A stretch of DNA of 64,000 bases from Icerya purchasi (GCA_039619475.1 CM077115.1:41168944-41232943); one strand, 5' to 3'; counted from the first letter of the stretch, positions 44,460-56,074 are shown. A program made the numbers and translations. Notes: generated by a model not told the origin, from the letters alone.

Positions 44460-47400
44460 TGACCTCATAGCGACGGCAACGTGTCCATCACAAATCTATA
44501 AACTTCCCGTGTCCATATAGTCTTACAAAGTTTACACAGTATTACAACATTCATTGGAACCAAGATGGCTGTAAAATCTTGTTTAATGTAGTAGAACTGT
44601 CGCGTCTTTAATAACTTCCAGACATACTAACAAACATGGAGCAATCATTACTAAACTACTTTATTTCTCAACCTACACAAACGCATTTTAACCTCTCATA
44701 CCATGTGTTCTTCACTATTGACTTGACTTTCTCCTCCCTGGTCTTATATCCTAAATTAGAGTCGGCAGTACTGCCCGACTTGTGTTTCAGCGATCACTTC
44801 CCTATTATAATTCATAACGTCTCCACATCAACGACTCCTCGTTTCTTATTCCACAAAGCAAACTGGGAAACGTTCCGTGACAAGGTCTCTGTACCACATC
44901 CAAAATATTAGGATTTTTCTCGAGGCTACGCTTACTGCAGCTGAAATAGCGATCCACAAATCTACCCTCTCGCCTCGCCCACGCCGTGTTACCTAGTGGT
45001 GTAGTGAAGTTACCGCAGCAATATGAAACCGTAAACGAGCCCTCAGGAAATACAAATCTTCAAAATTACTCGATTGAATTCAAAAATCCACGTGCTAAAG
45101 AACGTTACATAATTAAGAAGAGGAAGCAAGAATCCTGAGGATCTCTTTCATCGATTCCATAGCCTAATCGTCATCTAATCAAATGACGTGGGCAAAAATT
45201 AAATCAATCAATAGCCTTAATCGATCCAACCACCTCCTTAATCTATAACAATTCAGTCGTGTCAGATCCAAGCAATGTTGCGGATATCGTCGCACAGCAC
45301 TACCAGAATGAGTTCTCCTCCCTAGTCTATTCCACCGAGTTTACATCTAGAAAAATCGTTTATGAACAACGAGAATTATCCTTCCCCCAAACAGTCCACC
45401 GATGTTTTCAATGGCAAAATTTCTACGGTTGAGTTAAACTTCAACTCAAATTTCATACCCGCAACAGTGCACCTGGCCCCGACTCTGTTCATCCGTTCAT
45501 GGTTAAATATTTTCCAGCACAGGCTAAAGAGTTTCTTCTTAATATTTATAACCAAATACAGGTATCTGGCGATATACCTCAATTCTGGGAAATGGCATAC
45601 ATTATTCCTATATTAAAACCAAATAAAGATCCCTGAAAGCTATCGTCCAATTTCGTTTTTAAACGTCTTATCCAAAGTAATGGAAAGAATGTTAAACAGG
45701 CGCCCCTTCTAGGTCCTTGAACAGAGCAATATCCTTTCTCCTACTCAAGCCGGATGACGTAAAGCGAGATCGACAGGCGATCACTTAATAGCTCTGCAAC
45801 GGCAGCTATTAACAAGCTTCCACCGCCATCCACATACACATGCTGTCTTTTTCGATTTATAAAAAGCATTCGATCACACATAGCCACATGAATTATTGTT
45901 AAAGCTTAACGCTGCCGGAATAAATGGCCAGATAATATATCGCTAGCTTTTTAAGCAACCGAACGATCCGCGTTAAGATCGGTACATCATTATCAGCATC
46001 CATTCCCACCGAGAATGGTGTGCCATAAGGCTCTACTCTGAGTGCAACCTTATTCATAATATACGTCAATGACGTAGCCGATTGCATTTCGCCGCCTATG
46101 AACCGCCCGGCTATTTATCGATGATCTTAACATGCCTTTATCGTGAAATTTTCCCCCTATCGCTTAAAAAATACTCCAGAAAACTATCGATAAAATACAG
46201 AATTGGTCTGAAAACAACGGCCCAGTCATCTCGGCGAGTAAATCCGTATATGTTGACTTTTGCAGGCCTCTCCAAGTGTATCCCAAATTCTAAACAACCT
46301 ATCTCTTCCGCAGAAAGCCACTGTCAAATTCCTCGGATTAATCTTTGATTACAAGTTTACTTGGAAGCCTCATATTACTAGTTTAAAACAAAGCTACACC
46401 AATTCTATCTCCATATTGAAATATCTGGCTAGCCCGAATTGTAATATTAATCCTAAATTCCTCTTTAACATCTACAGATCGCTGATCTTATCAAAAATCC
46501 ACTACGGGTGCCAAGTGTACTCCTCAGCCAGCATATCTCTATTGATATCACTTGATCTTGTACATCACTCCGCATTAAGAACCATTTTCGGAGTGCATAG
46601 AACCTCTCCTCCAGCTGCCAGCATGTGCGTTCTGTCCGGTTGTCTTCCGCTTTCCTACTTCCGAAAATATTTCATACTGTGAAATATGTACTATAATTTC
46701 AACCACACACAAAACCTCATCCTAAAGTTGGAACTTTATCCTCTTGAACCAAACTTTCCCGGCAGTCCATTGCCAGAAATGTTGTATCACGTCCGTACAA
46801 AGGTCAACACCCAGTCCTAATATTCTTATTCCTCCTTGCATCACTTTCCAGATAAATTTAAGTTTCCTTTAAGTTAGTTTTAGCTGATGATGGGTTATGC
46901 CCGAAAACGTTTCTAAATAGGTATTTATCTAATTTATTGTTCTATATTGTTTGTTATTAAAGTTTGTTTTATTATAAATATTGACCTATCGCTGAAACCA
47001 AATCCAAACACAACAAGTCCCCTCTACACAGTGGAAGTAGCAGTTAGGGCAATTAATAAGTATCCGGACCACCTAATTTACTACACTGATGGAGCTAAGG
47101 CAGTTGGCGAGGCAGGTCTACGGCCCGCAGCCTGTGTATTCGAAGCTCACGACAGCTCATACGAAACCCTACTTAATGATGCCTGTTCCGCATTGGATGC
47201 AGAACTATATGCAATTACACAGCTCTTGCCAATACCAGAGGACGCGGAGCTACCGTCATCAATTGCGTATACATTCTTAAAGGCGTGCGAAAACCAGTAG
47301 AAAACTGAATGGGCAGCTGTCACAACATTCTTAAGAATCATTAAGCCCACAGTTGAATCATGGTGGTCACCGAATATCCCGATACGACTTTAAGATCCTC

Positions 47401-47690
47401 GGCCGGCTGCGAATCGGCCACATCGCTATTTCTCATGAACATTTAATCGACAAAATCCCGCCTCCGGCTATGTGTCCCTTGTGCGGCCAGACAAGTGTAC
47501 CGACAGTTTCTCACATACTGCTTATCTGTCAAAAGTTTACGGTATTACGAAAACAACTTAGCCTATTGCGAAACATAGAGCACACCCTCTCAAATAAGGA
47601 ACTTTCCACCACCAGGATTATTGACTTCGTTAGAGTAAGCGGCTAAGTCAGAATATTTAAATGATCTCCCCCCGTGTGTGCTGTAATGGC
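44460..47690 (+). pseudogene. LINE ORF2 (endonuclease, RT, RNase H) relic
   Basis: Recognisable blocks are: CFSDHFPIIIHN at about 44785-44820, the SDH motif at the end of the APE-type endonuclease; ESYRPISFLNVLSKVMERML at about 45637-45695, RT motif; FFDL-KAFDH at about 45848-45880, catalytic Asp region; and KFLGLIFDYKFTWKPHI at about 46325-46375, post-palm. RNase H follows at about 47075-47215 with YYTDGAKAVGEAG and CSALDAELYAI. The Cys/His region CPLCGQTSVPTVSHILLICQ is at about 47475-47535. The catalytic YADD box has no clean copy. Many frameshifts make it non-functional. Confidence 0.75.
46852..46977 (+). mobile_element. Nested retroposon tail inside the LINE
   Basis: The LINE reading (PPCITFQ...) breaks at about 46851 and resumes at about 46978 (NIDLSLKPN). 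This can be judged by comparison with the uninterrupted homologous region at 51335-51395. The insert contains GATGATGGGTTATGCCCGAA and AACGTTTCTAAATAG, a hairpin-plus-tail sequence of a kind common at the 3' ends of insect retroposons. The hexamer ATAAAT stands at both junctions, a plausible target duplication. The same tail forms the arms of the family A foldbacks at 1166 and 54500. Confidence 0.65.
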
Positions 47691-47735
47691 CATAGTAGTT
47701 ACACATCGCACATGCAATTTTAAGAGGGAAAAAAA

Positions 47736-47903
47736 CGAATTCAATAATGAAGAGAATATTAGTTCAATAGGTCGTTTAGTTTTTTTGCTATTGCGCTCGC
47801 GTCAATTCAGAAAAATCGAAAAAATGAAAACTGGAGAAAACGTGTTTTAAAGTTTTCAATGAGAGGAAACATAGATCTTTGCGTTTCTTACGCTAATGAT
47901 CAG
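47736..47903. other. Short spacer
   Basis: A-rich sequence following the LINE. Nothing recognised. Confidence 0.4.
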
Positions 47904-48250
47904 CTAATCAGCTATTCCTGGTGTCCCCATATGGTAGTCCTTCCGCTTCCTCAAATAACTCATTCGGATGCATTTGCTCGAGTCTACAAGCCGTACGAAC
48001 CCCATTGGTGCTAAGGGACTGGCGCTTATTCTCCCTTTCGATCCGTTGCGCGTCGGCGGTATCAGCAAACATTTTGCTTTGCTGGCCACTATTCAAATGC
48101 AGCACAACTGTGTAGTATTCAAAACCGCTGAATATCCTTTATCGAACATGCCTGCAGCCAAGTAGGCGGCTATATCAACGACTCTTTTTTGATCGTAATG
48201 CAAGTGCTTCGAATTGATGTGCCAGACCATTGAGTTGAACGAGAGTAGAA
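47904..48250 (-). pseudogene. Relic of an uncharacterised mobile-element-associated protein
   Basis: The minus-strand frames read QKRVVDIAAYLAAGMFDKGY, then FADTADAQRIERENKRQSLS, then EQMHPNELFEEAEGLPYG. A one-base shift allows the end GTPGIAD and a stop. I recall a widespread repeat-borne protein of arthropod genomes with this same closing pattern: an acidic 'EEEGLLYG' followed by a short 'GIAD' C-terminus after a 'KEART..R' helix. Its function is unknown to me. At least two frameshifts make this copy dead. The family recollection is not verified here. Confidence 0.4.
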
Positions 48251-48824
48251 GAGACAAGGTCGGAAAGGAGCCTGCCTGAATGTGCGTATATCTGCTCGAC
48301 GCTCCTTTCCGTCTAGCATTCGATCTCCAAAAGTACTTCGAATTGACATCTGTGACTTTGCGAATATATTCTTGGATAGTTTATCTATCGATTTAGGAAA
48401 TAAAAAAAAAATCGAATTTTTTAATCTTTTAAAGCAGGATCCTTCTTAACGAGCGCGAGATAAATTATGAGAAGTGAAGATGCGTATCGTGTCTGCTAGT
48501 TTCTTTAGTAAGTTGATTCTTAGCGGACACGTTTTTAGATTCCCGTACACATTTAGGCGTATAAAAGAATACACACTTCGGGAATTCGGGATGAAAAATA
48601 AATACGATGTTGCCGATTTTTTAAATTGAGGATATCTTTGTTTTGAATTTAGTATATATTATGTAAATGTAAATTAGGGATTTATCTTTTAACTTAACAT
48701 ACAGGAATCATCAGTGCATGAAATACCATGCTTGACTGAGCTTGTTTTTAATGCCGAATTTTATTTTTATTTATTTATTTTTTTAATTCCGCCTTCGCCA
48801 TTTAGCCAGTTTATAGGGTGTTTT
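48251..48824. other. Unassigned spacer
   Basis: No gene or repeat recognised apart from an inverted pair of short GGAAAGGAGC/GCTCCTTTCC motifs at 48262-48311. Confidence 0.4.
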
Positions 48825-49055
48825 ACAAAGCTTTCTTATTTATTATTTCTATAATATTTCTATCTTGTGGTGCTTTATATATATACTAGTAGAGCTAAAT
48901 TTGACGTTGAATCTGTCACTATCTAAGTCATAGCACTGGAAAAGTATGCAATAGTAGGATTTCTGTTCTAAGCCTGTGCCTACCCTGTTCCGAAACTATA
49001 CACTGCCAAATAAAATGATCTATTATACCGTCCATTCCACACAACTACTGCACAC
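48825..49055 (+). repeat. Direct repeat D, copy 1
   Basis: Shares blocks in the same order with 49925-50560: AACTTTCTTATTT-like start, TTCTATTTTG-like, AGGATTTCTGTTCTAAG against AGGATTTCCGTTCTAAG, and CAAATAAAATGATC against CAAATAAAATAGTA, then a CATTCCACACA/CATTTCACAGC end. Copy 1 lacks the hAT insertion present in copy 2. Moderately diverged; identity of the parent repeat unknown. Confidence 0.7.
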
Positions 49056-49252
49056 TCCATCATTGACTATAGTAATTTTAGCCAAGTTGACGGGGGTTTT
49101 GTCGTGCCCTATTCTCAGTCTAGTTATCGTGTTGCTATATAGTCTCGTTCGAAATTGTTAACTCCCTTAATCCAAGGGATCCTTGGAGGACATACTTTTG
49201 TATTCTTGAGTATTTTTTCCCTTTTTGATTACTACTCTGTCGGTACTCGATA

Positions 49253-49740
49253 TTATTTCTTAGCGAGTTGATCAAATATAGCCTGAGATACTTCATCGTA
49301 ATCGATTGTGGGACAACGGCATTTTTGAGAGGCAACGGACCCGTCAACTACACTTTCGGTGCTAGACGTTTTTGCTGAGAGGATCCAAGCTGTCCCGGTT
49401 TGTCCACCTCTGGAAACGACAGATGGTTGCTTGTAATACTTCTTCGTAAAACGATATACAATACGGCACGAGATGTGTGCAACCGGATCATCCGCAAATA
49501 GAGCAGTTGTGATTGGAGCTTTTGCTTTATCTATTACGTTACCAAACGTTACGTTGAACAATGTCGGGCCAATAATCGCGTCCTGTAACCTGAGCAGCGT
49601 CAATAATTAAGTTATACATTGCCAGATATCGATAATCTATATCGAGCAGAAAATTTTCTTCTACAAAAGAACGATATAAGCGAGAGTAGACGTGTGTTTT
49701 CGGCAAATATTTGAAATTTTTCAGCTTCATGATGTTATTT
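49253..49740 (-). pseudogene. LINE reverse-transcriptase relic, opposite strand
   Basis: On the minus strand MKLKNFKYLPKTHVYSRLYR continues to SFVEENF, the stretch after the catalytic FDxxxAFD box in Jockey-type RTs. After a shift, QDAIIGPTLFNVTFGNVIDK matches the 'PQGSVLGPTLFN' motif, followed by ITTALFADDPVAHI, the catalytic ADD box. The rest of the frame (to 49253) is less recognisable. It is a piece of one RT domain, inverted relative to the LINEs on either side. Confidence 0.65.
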
Positions 49741-49924
49741 TTTTCGGTAAAACGTCAGATCCATCGCGTATTTTCGAACAACTAAGGGCTGTTCATCTTC
49801 AGAACAAAATTCTGTATTTATTTTTTTACGCATTTATTTACAATTTAGCAGCAAAAACGTACGTTTATTAATAACTTCTCTTTTATGTCTTTTATTTTTG
49901 GCTCAGCCTGTTTTTTCTCTCGCT

Positions 49925-50560
49925 TAACCCTTTATAGAGTACTTTTTAGAACTTTCTTATTTTTAATTTTTATCAGGACCGTATCCGCACCCCATGAGAA
50001 CTGAAATAGTTATTATAAATGCACAAAAATCTGAAAAAAAATCAAAAATTTTAAATAAATATTCTTGATTTTTTAGTGTTTTTACCATTAAAAGGAAAAC
50101 GAAAAAAATATGCTCCATATTTTTTGGTATTTCATTAATATTTTATGCAAAATTTTTTATTACGAATATAATCAATAACATATGTAATTTTTATTAATGT
50201 TTGTAATTCATTTATGTAAATTATTAATATATAAATCAAAATGATGGAAATTATTAATAGTATGAATATTAGTGGAAAATGTATTGTTATTTATAAAATA
50301 AATATGCGGAGAAAATTTCCCCCCCCCCGTCAAAATTCTGGGCACGGGCCTGATTTTTATATTTCTATTTTGTAATGCTTTATAAATGTATATGTTAGTA
50401 AAAAGCTAGATTTTATGTCTGCCGCTATTTGAGTTACAATCAATATCCAGCTCCAATAGGATTTCCGTTCTAAGTTTTTCCTACCATGTTCGTATAGTAT
50501 ACGTTGTCAAATAAAATAGTAATTTCCTCCATTTCACAGCCACACTGCACGCTCCATTGT
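49925..50560 (+). repeat. Direct repeat D, copy 2, split by a hAT element
   Basis: Homologous to 48825-49055 on both sides of the insert at 49974-50352. The comparison supplies an independent empty-site reference for that insertion. Confidence 0.7.
49966..50360. mobile_element. Non-autonomous hAT element with 8-bp TSD
   Basis: The body runs 49974-50352 (379 bp). The 8-bp repeat ATTTTTAT is exact on both sides (49966-49973 and 50353-50360). The left end is CAGGACCGTATCCGCACC. The right end reverse-complemented is CAGGCCCGTGCCCAG. The interior is AT-rich and non-coding. Its right two thirds are closely similar to 60668-60923. Confidence 0.9.
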
Positions 50561-50570
50561 TAGCAACATC

Positions 50571-52297
50571 CGCCTGTAAACGCCCGGCTCTACTTTGACG
50601 ACTTAAACATTTCCCTGTCTTCCAGTTTTCCAGCAAATGCTCAAAAAATCCTACAAAAAACTATTTCAAAACTACAATCCTGGTGTAACAATAATGGTCT
50701 TGTGTTTTCTCCATCTAAGTCTATCTGTGTTGATTTCTATAGGGGACGTCAAAACTCTTCCAGCCTCCGCCTCAATCTAGAAAATTCCTCACTTCATTTC
50801 CACCCTACTGCTACTTTCCTTGGACTACTGTTCGATCAAAAGCTAACTTGGCGATCCCACATATCCAATCTTAAAGTTAAATGTCATAAATTCCTACCTA
50901 TTCTTAAATATGTATCAAACACAAAGTATGTATAATGTACCTCCGAAAACTCTCCTCTCCATATACAAATCCTTAGTCATTTCCAGAATAAACTACGGAT
51001 TTCCTTGCATATTCGTCAGCCAGACCCTCTTTACTTAAATCCCTTGATTCAATACACCACACGGCGCTCCGCACGATACTTGGCGCACATAGAACTTCAC
51101 CGTCTGTAAGTTTGTGTGCCTTGTTAGGCACTCCCCCACTAAAGTATTTCCGAACCTATTATTACCACCGTGAGACCCTCGCTCTTTTCTCTAGTAAACG
51201 CGGCTGTCCTATTGACACAAATGACCTCCCCAACACCCCAGAGTTCCCTAATGACCCTCTCCCAGAAATCCTGGCTCTCCTATCGCAGCACAACGTGAGC
51301 GTAATCCCTTTCCCTAACCTAGCTCCTAACATCATGATTCCGCCGTGGGCCCCTTTAAACATTGATGTTAACTTTTCCCTGACGAAGTATAATAAACCGC
51401 TGCATCCGAATATCGTTCAGCTGACAACAGCAACAATGCAAAAATACTCCGACCACCTCTTTTTCTACACGGATGCTGCCAAGGCTATCCCAGAGGCTAC
51501 TTCTTCCCCAACCGCCTGTTCCTTTGAAGTCTGCGACGTGATTCGAAGCATTCGACTGAATGACAATTGCTCGGTACTGGATGCTGAAATATACGCAGTA
51601 TTTTTCTGTTTGGAATATTTTCTTTCTACAGAGCCTACATCATCACAGAAAGCCCTGCTGGTATCTGATTCATCCGCGGCCTTATTGACACAATTTCTAA
51701 TCCCCTCACCAAACATCCTGTAGCAATTCGAACCCAGCAGGTATTATACGAACTTATTAAGAGACAGTGCTCCGTATCCTTTCTGTGGGCGCCCAGCCAT
51801 GCAGGGATTCCTGGAAATGAACGCGTCGATACATCCGCCCGAGCAGAAATATATTGCCCCTCGCCTAGCAACAGCCCACCTCCACCTTATCTCTCGAACA
51901 TAATCTTCAATAATCTCACGTCCTTATGGAAAACCCATTGGTCCTCGTGTCAGACTTTCTCGAGGTTAATTAAACTCTCAACGGGGAACCATGGTGGCCA
52001 GAAAAAAGCATTTCCCGCAGAGATTTCTGTGCACTTAGCCGCTTGCGCATAGGCCATACGGCCATGTCGCATAATTTTATTTTGCAAAGAACCCCCTCTC
52101 CTACGAATTGTCCTTTCTGTGGCCAAGATGTTGCTCCCTCAACTCCTCATATACTATGCGACTGTCCAGCATTATCACCTCACCGGCCCCTTTCAATTAA
52201 TAACAAAACAGTCACCAACATTCTTGAGAATTCCCCCGATGCAATTTTATCCATAACACAATTCATCAGAACTAGCGGAATAATCAGATATCTATAA
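50571..52297 (+). pseudogene. LINE ORF2 C-terminal half
   Basis: Three open segments (50702-50935, 51112-51723, 52043-52297) are separated by single shifts or stops. Segment 1 carries FLGLLFDQKLTWRSHI. Segment 2 holds the connection region and RNase H with FFYTDAAKAI, CSVLDAEIYAV and LLVSDSSAAL (catalytic Asp, Glu and Asp in order). A shift at about 51715 leads to SFLWAPSHAGIPGNERVD, the last RNase H motif. Segment 3 has CPFCGQDVAPSTPHILCDC, the Cys/His finger, and ends IIRYL. The RNase H site looks intact, so decay is modest. Endonuclease and most of the RT are absent because of 5' truncation. Confidence 0.8.
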
Positions 52298-52375
52298 AAA
52301 CAAACTGCGCATCTTCGTACTGTAATAGCCACAGCAGTTAAACACGGTACAGGATGTTGAAAACAAAAAAAAAAC
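50571..52375 (+). mobile_element. 5'-truncated Jockey-like LINE
   Basis: Starts inside the reverse transcriptase at the catalytic box, here YFDD (PVNARLYFDDLNI, about 50575-50610). It continues through the RT thumb, RNase H and the Cys/His finger to an A-rich end at about 52362-52375. 5' truncation with an A-rich tail is normal for LINE insertions. Same clade as, but clearly different from, the element at 42717-47735. Confidence 0.8.
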
Positions 52376-54499
52376 ATTAATTCTAGTCAAGTGATCAACG
52401 GGCTTGTTTTCAACGTTTCTACTATATGAAATAGTCTTTTTCAAAGTTGTTAAGTATCGAAAATCGAGGGAGCTTGGAACGCACTTTTTTGTATTTTAAA
52501 GTAATTTTTTTACTTTTAACTACTACTTTGTTGGTATCCGACCTAGATAGTTCCGGGGGAAAATTAAAACTCAAGGTTGTTTCTGCACCTTCACATCTGC
52601 GGATGTATTACGAGATAACGTTCCACTGTTATATTCGTTTATCTAAAATTCGAAAATCAATATACTTTGAACAATTTTTTATAATTATTATAGTATATGT
52701 ATATATTATATATTTTTAAGAAAAAAAAAAAAAAAAAAAACAATTATGTACCTGGAACTTTTATACAAATAAGTTCGGCGCCTTTTTGGAACGGCGAATT
52801 TTTTTATCGGTCTTTAAAATTAAAATTAAGTGTTTTTCAAATTTCACTAGCAGCGAATTTGCGATTTCTTAAAAAATGAAAACAAATTTTATTCGGTTTC
52901 TATTCGCTTGACTGCCTGTCGAATTGTTTCTCTGATTAATTATTGTAGCGAAAAATTATAAAAATTGTGTAAAGGAAATAGAAAATACTAGCTACAACAA
53001 AAAAAAAAAAAAAAAGATAAAAACTAGATAAAATAAAAGTTGAATACGCCGTTGATAAAAACAACATACATTTTACAGCGGTAATGATTAATATCGCTGT
53101 CTCTCAAAAAGCAACTACATTTGAAAAGAAAAAAATAAAAAAATAATTTATCAATAACGAACACAGACATGAATTATACGCGTATTGCGTTTTTTCGCTT
53201 TAACTTGTTTATTACTGTGGGACATCGTAAAATTACTTTTTTTACGTAAATAGTACTAGGAAAAATATGAGAAAACTTTGAAGCGTTAAGTTACCGAATA
53301 ATTTTACTAAAAACTATATTGGTTCTGTCATATAATCCTACTTATAACGAAAATTTATATAGTAGCCAAATAAACTAGAGTCTAGGTCGGGGGGGGGAAA
53401 AAAGTCTTCCAAAGAAACCAGTTGGAAAGGGAAACAATAGTCTCAAAGATTAGCAACTTTATGATGTCTTAATGTCACGAAGAATGTGGTATCCGATCAC
53501 TTAATGTCATAATAATGTATACATTTAATAGCGTAATATTAGATTCGAAGTATCTTAATCGATATGTCCTTTTGTCCGATAGGTTTGCTTCACTAAATGG
53601 TATTGGCTTCGTATCTAGGTCTCTTTAATTTGTACTCGTAAATGATTGTGTATTGTTCGCACTAACTTTGGAACTTCCGCTATATTTCTTAGCAATTTAT
53701 TTTGCAAACGTTACAGAATTTCTATACTGATGTTAGTAGTCGTCGAAATTCAATGCCGTATGACTTCCTAACTTATTTCTATAAGCGAGTTTTATTTCCA
53801 AGTAATACCAGTCCTCGGATTAATAACAGCCGGTATATCTTTTTAAAGTAACTTTTTACATAGACTTCTTAATGATTTTCTTTTTTTTTATATGCGTTTA
53901 TTCCGTACGAGGTATCTATCTAGGTGAAGACCTAATCATTTAGCAGTGTCCTTGATCGGTATAATTTTAATGATAAGTAAAGTAATTCTTCTTCTCACTG
54001 TAAATATAACATGACTAGATTTAGATTTAGCGCCATTTATGATTCATATAAATAATTTTACTTTTACGCTTTCAAAAAAAATTAAAGCGGTTGCATTGCT
54101 GACTACAATGCATTCAGATATAACGATTTCTGTGATTATTAAAAAAACGAAAAAAAAAAACAAAAAACGACGAAATCTAATTAGAACATATTATAATAAA
54201 ACAAAAAACGATGTTGGCAATATGAACTAATTGTTACGCTGGTAAGCCATTCACAAACATACTAATCGATAGTGGCTGCCTTTTTTTGATAATATTTTAC
54301 ATATTTTCTCTTGAGCCTGAGCAGCGTGCGTTATCAATTGTAGAAATAATAATCAAATTATAACCAGAAAGAAAACGAACAAATGTTTTTAATTACGTGC
54401 AATTAAATTTAGTTAAATCCATCCCTGTTTGTTAATATTTATAAATATAAAATAAATAAATACCCCCCTTATTAACAAACAAAAGTAAGGTTGGTAATT
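52376..54499. other. Unassigned AT-rich stretch
   Basis: Contains poly-A at about 52722-52741 and G/A runs at 53389-53402. A segment at 52430-52545 is weakly similar in the same orientation to 49150-49260. No gene recognised; the 63-codon frame at 54039-54230 is Lys/Asn-rich noise. Confidence 0.45.
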
Positions 54500-54735
54500 T
54501 ACTTTAATCAATTAAAATAAATACTTCAATTTAATTTTGGTTTTTTCGGATATAGCCCATTATCGGCTAACAATACAGAGTACACTCAATTTTTCTTTGC
54601 AGCGTGTTTTTGGTATTTGATTAAGTATACTGTCTATTGTTAGCTAATCAGCTATATCCGAAAAAAAAAAAAAAAAAAAAAAAATATTTCCTTACATCGA
54701 GGTATTTATTTTAATTTATTAAAATAAATGATTTA
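54500..54735. repeat. Foldback repeat, family A copy 2
   Basis: Shares the core ACAGAGTACACTCAAT with the element at 1166-1341. The arms GGATATAGCCCATTATCGGC and GCTAATCAGCTATATCC are inverted copies, flanked by AT-rich arm sequence (ATTAAAATAAATAC against GTATTTATTTTAAT). A poly-A run of about 24 bases is embedded in the right arm. Confidence 0.85.
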
Positions 54736-55034
54736 ATACACTTATTTTTGTTTTTGCTATTGAGATTTATTTTATATTTACGCGCAGTGCTTTGTAGAAA
54801 ACACCGTTTCAGATGAACTTGAATATTGATTTTCGCTATGACCCCGTAATTCTCGTACATCTAGCATCCATTTCATACTGATCGGAGACATGACCATATC
54901 TCAGGCGTAGTAGCGTTGGGCAATTGAAACGCATATTCCACTAAAATACATGAGACGGCAAAGTATGTCCCTCGAATGACTCGAGGACGTGGAAGTGCTC
55001 GGAAGAAAATATGTTTCACCGTTTTCGTTAGAAC
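54736..55034. other. Spacer
   Basis: No recognisable feature. Confidence 0.4.
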
Positions 55035-56074
55035 TACAGTGGAATAACGGACAGTCGCTGGACCAAAAAATTTGTCTGGTATTAAGAAGAGTCCGCTAAT
55101 GGTAAATAATAATGTATATATAGTTTACTGAAATTTACATTATTATGTATATTTAACAAGAATTTTAAAGGATAGTACGTAATATAAAAAAATACAGTAC
55201 ATATTTACTTAAGACATACACACGTTTAAAATATATAAAAAAAAAAAATGTTCGTATAATATAAAAATATGTATGTACATGTACAGTACTACTACAGAGT
55301 ACTTATGTTTTTGTATTCCAGGATTAGTTGATAAACAAGATAGGCAATATAAATCACTTTTTGTTTTTAGGAACGCGAGATAATCTATAATTTTAATCAC
55401 TGATGTTCAAAATATTTTTTGTTTTAATACATACCGTAAATCCTAGCATATCGAACATATTTCCTATGGAAAAAAATCGGTAAATTTACTTCGTTTGTTT
55501 CTTTCATTTAAAATGTGCGATTCGACATGCACCTGCAGCTCGAATATCATCATTTTTAATAAACCTTCAGCATCAGCTTTACGAATGATTTTAGATTTCC
55601 AATTAACGAGTGAACATTATTTAAAGTTTCACCGTCCACTTCAGTAGTTGTGTCGTCTTCTTCGCCATCATAAACATTATTGTCATCACAGTCTACTTCA
55701 TCATGCATCGTCGGATGGATTTGGTTCTAGCATGAATTCAGCTGCTAATTCATTTATGTCGGCACATGGGAATCGTCCACATGGCAATCGTCCGCCTATT
55801 AAACAATAATCTGGGGCACTAATTGAACCTCTTTTTTTGACAAACTTTGTCCGTTTAACGGAAATCGAATTTCCCAAATCATACTTATTAAAATGTGTCC
55901 GCGTCGGTAATTGGGAAGGTCCGTTATTGGGAAATATTTTTATATTGCGTCTTATGGGAAAATTCCGGGGATTTTAAAATTGTCCGCTATTAGGAAATGT
56001 CCGCTATTAGGAAATGTCCGCTATTAGGAAATGTCCGCTATTTAGGAGTGTCCGTTAGTAGAAATTTTACTGTA
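55035..56074. mobile_element. pogo/Tigger-like non-autonomous element
   Basis: The body runs 55037-56072 with TA on both sides. Left end CAGTGGAATAACGGACAGTC; right end reverse-complemented CAGTAAAATTTCTACTAACG. CAGT-type ends with TA duplication fit the pogo branch of Tc1/mariner. The right subterminal region contains four to five tandem 17-bp units of GTCCGCTATTAGGAAAT (about 55970-56060), with a variant at 55919 and one (GTCCGCTAATGGTAAAT) near the left end. On the minus strand at 55560-55750 short acidic fragments (DDNNVYDGEEDDTTTEVDGE) resemble the C-terminal tail of pogo transposases, but the catalytic part is gone. Confidence 0.7.

Larger units (their letters stand above)
42717..47735 (+). 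mobile_element. Near full-length but decayed Jockey-like LINE
   Basis: In order on the + strand it carries a Thr/Pro/Ser-rich ORF1 leader, an ORF1 core relic, the endonuclease C-terminal motif, reverse transcriptase motifs, RNase H, and the C-terminal Cys/His region. This is the layout of Jockey-clade elements that carry RNase H. Stops and frame changes are frequent. A roughly 125 bp foreign insert interrupts it at 46852-46977. The 3' boundary is set near an A-rich tract at 47728-47735; the 5' boundary is approximate. Confidence 0.75.
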
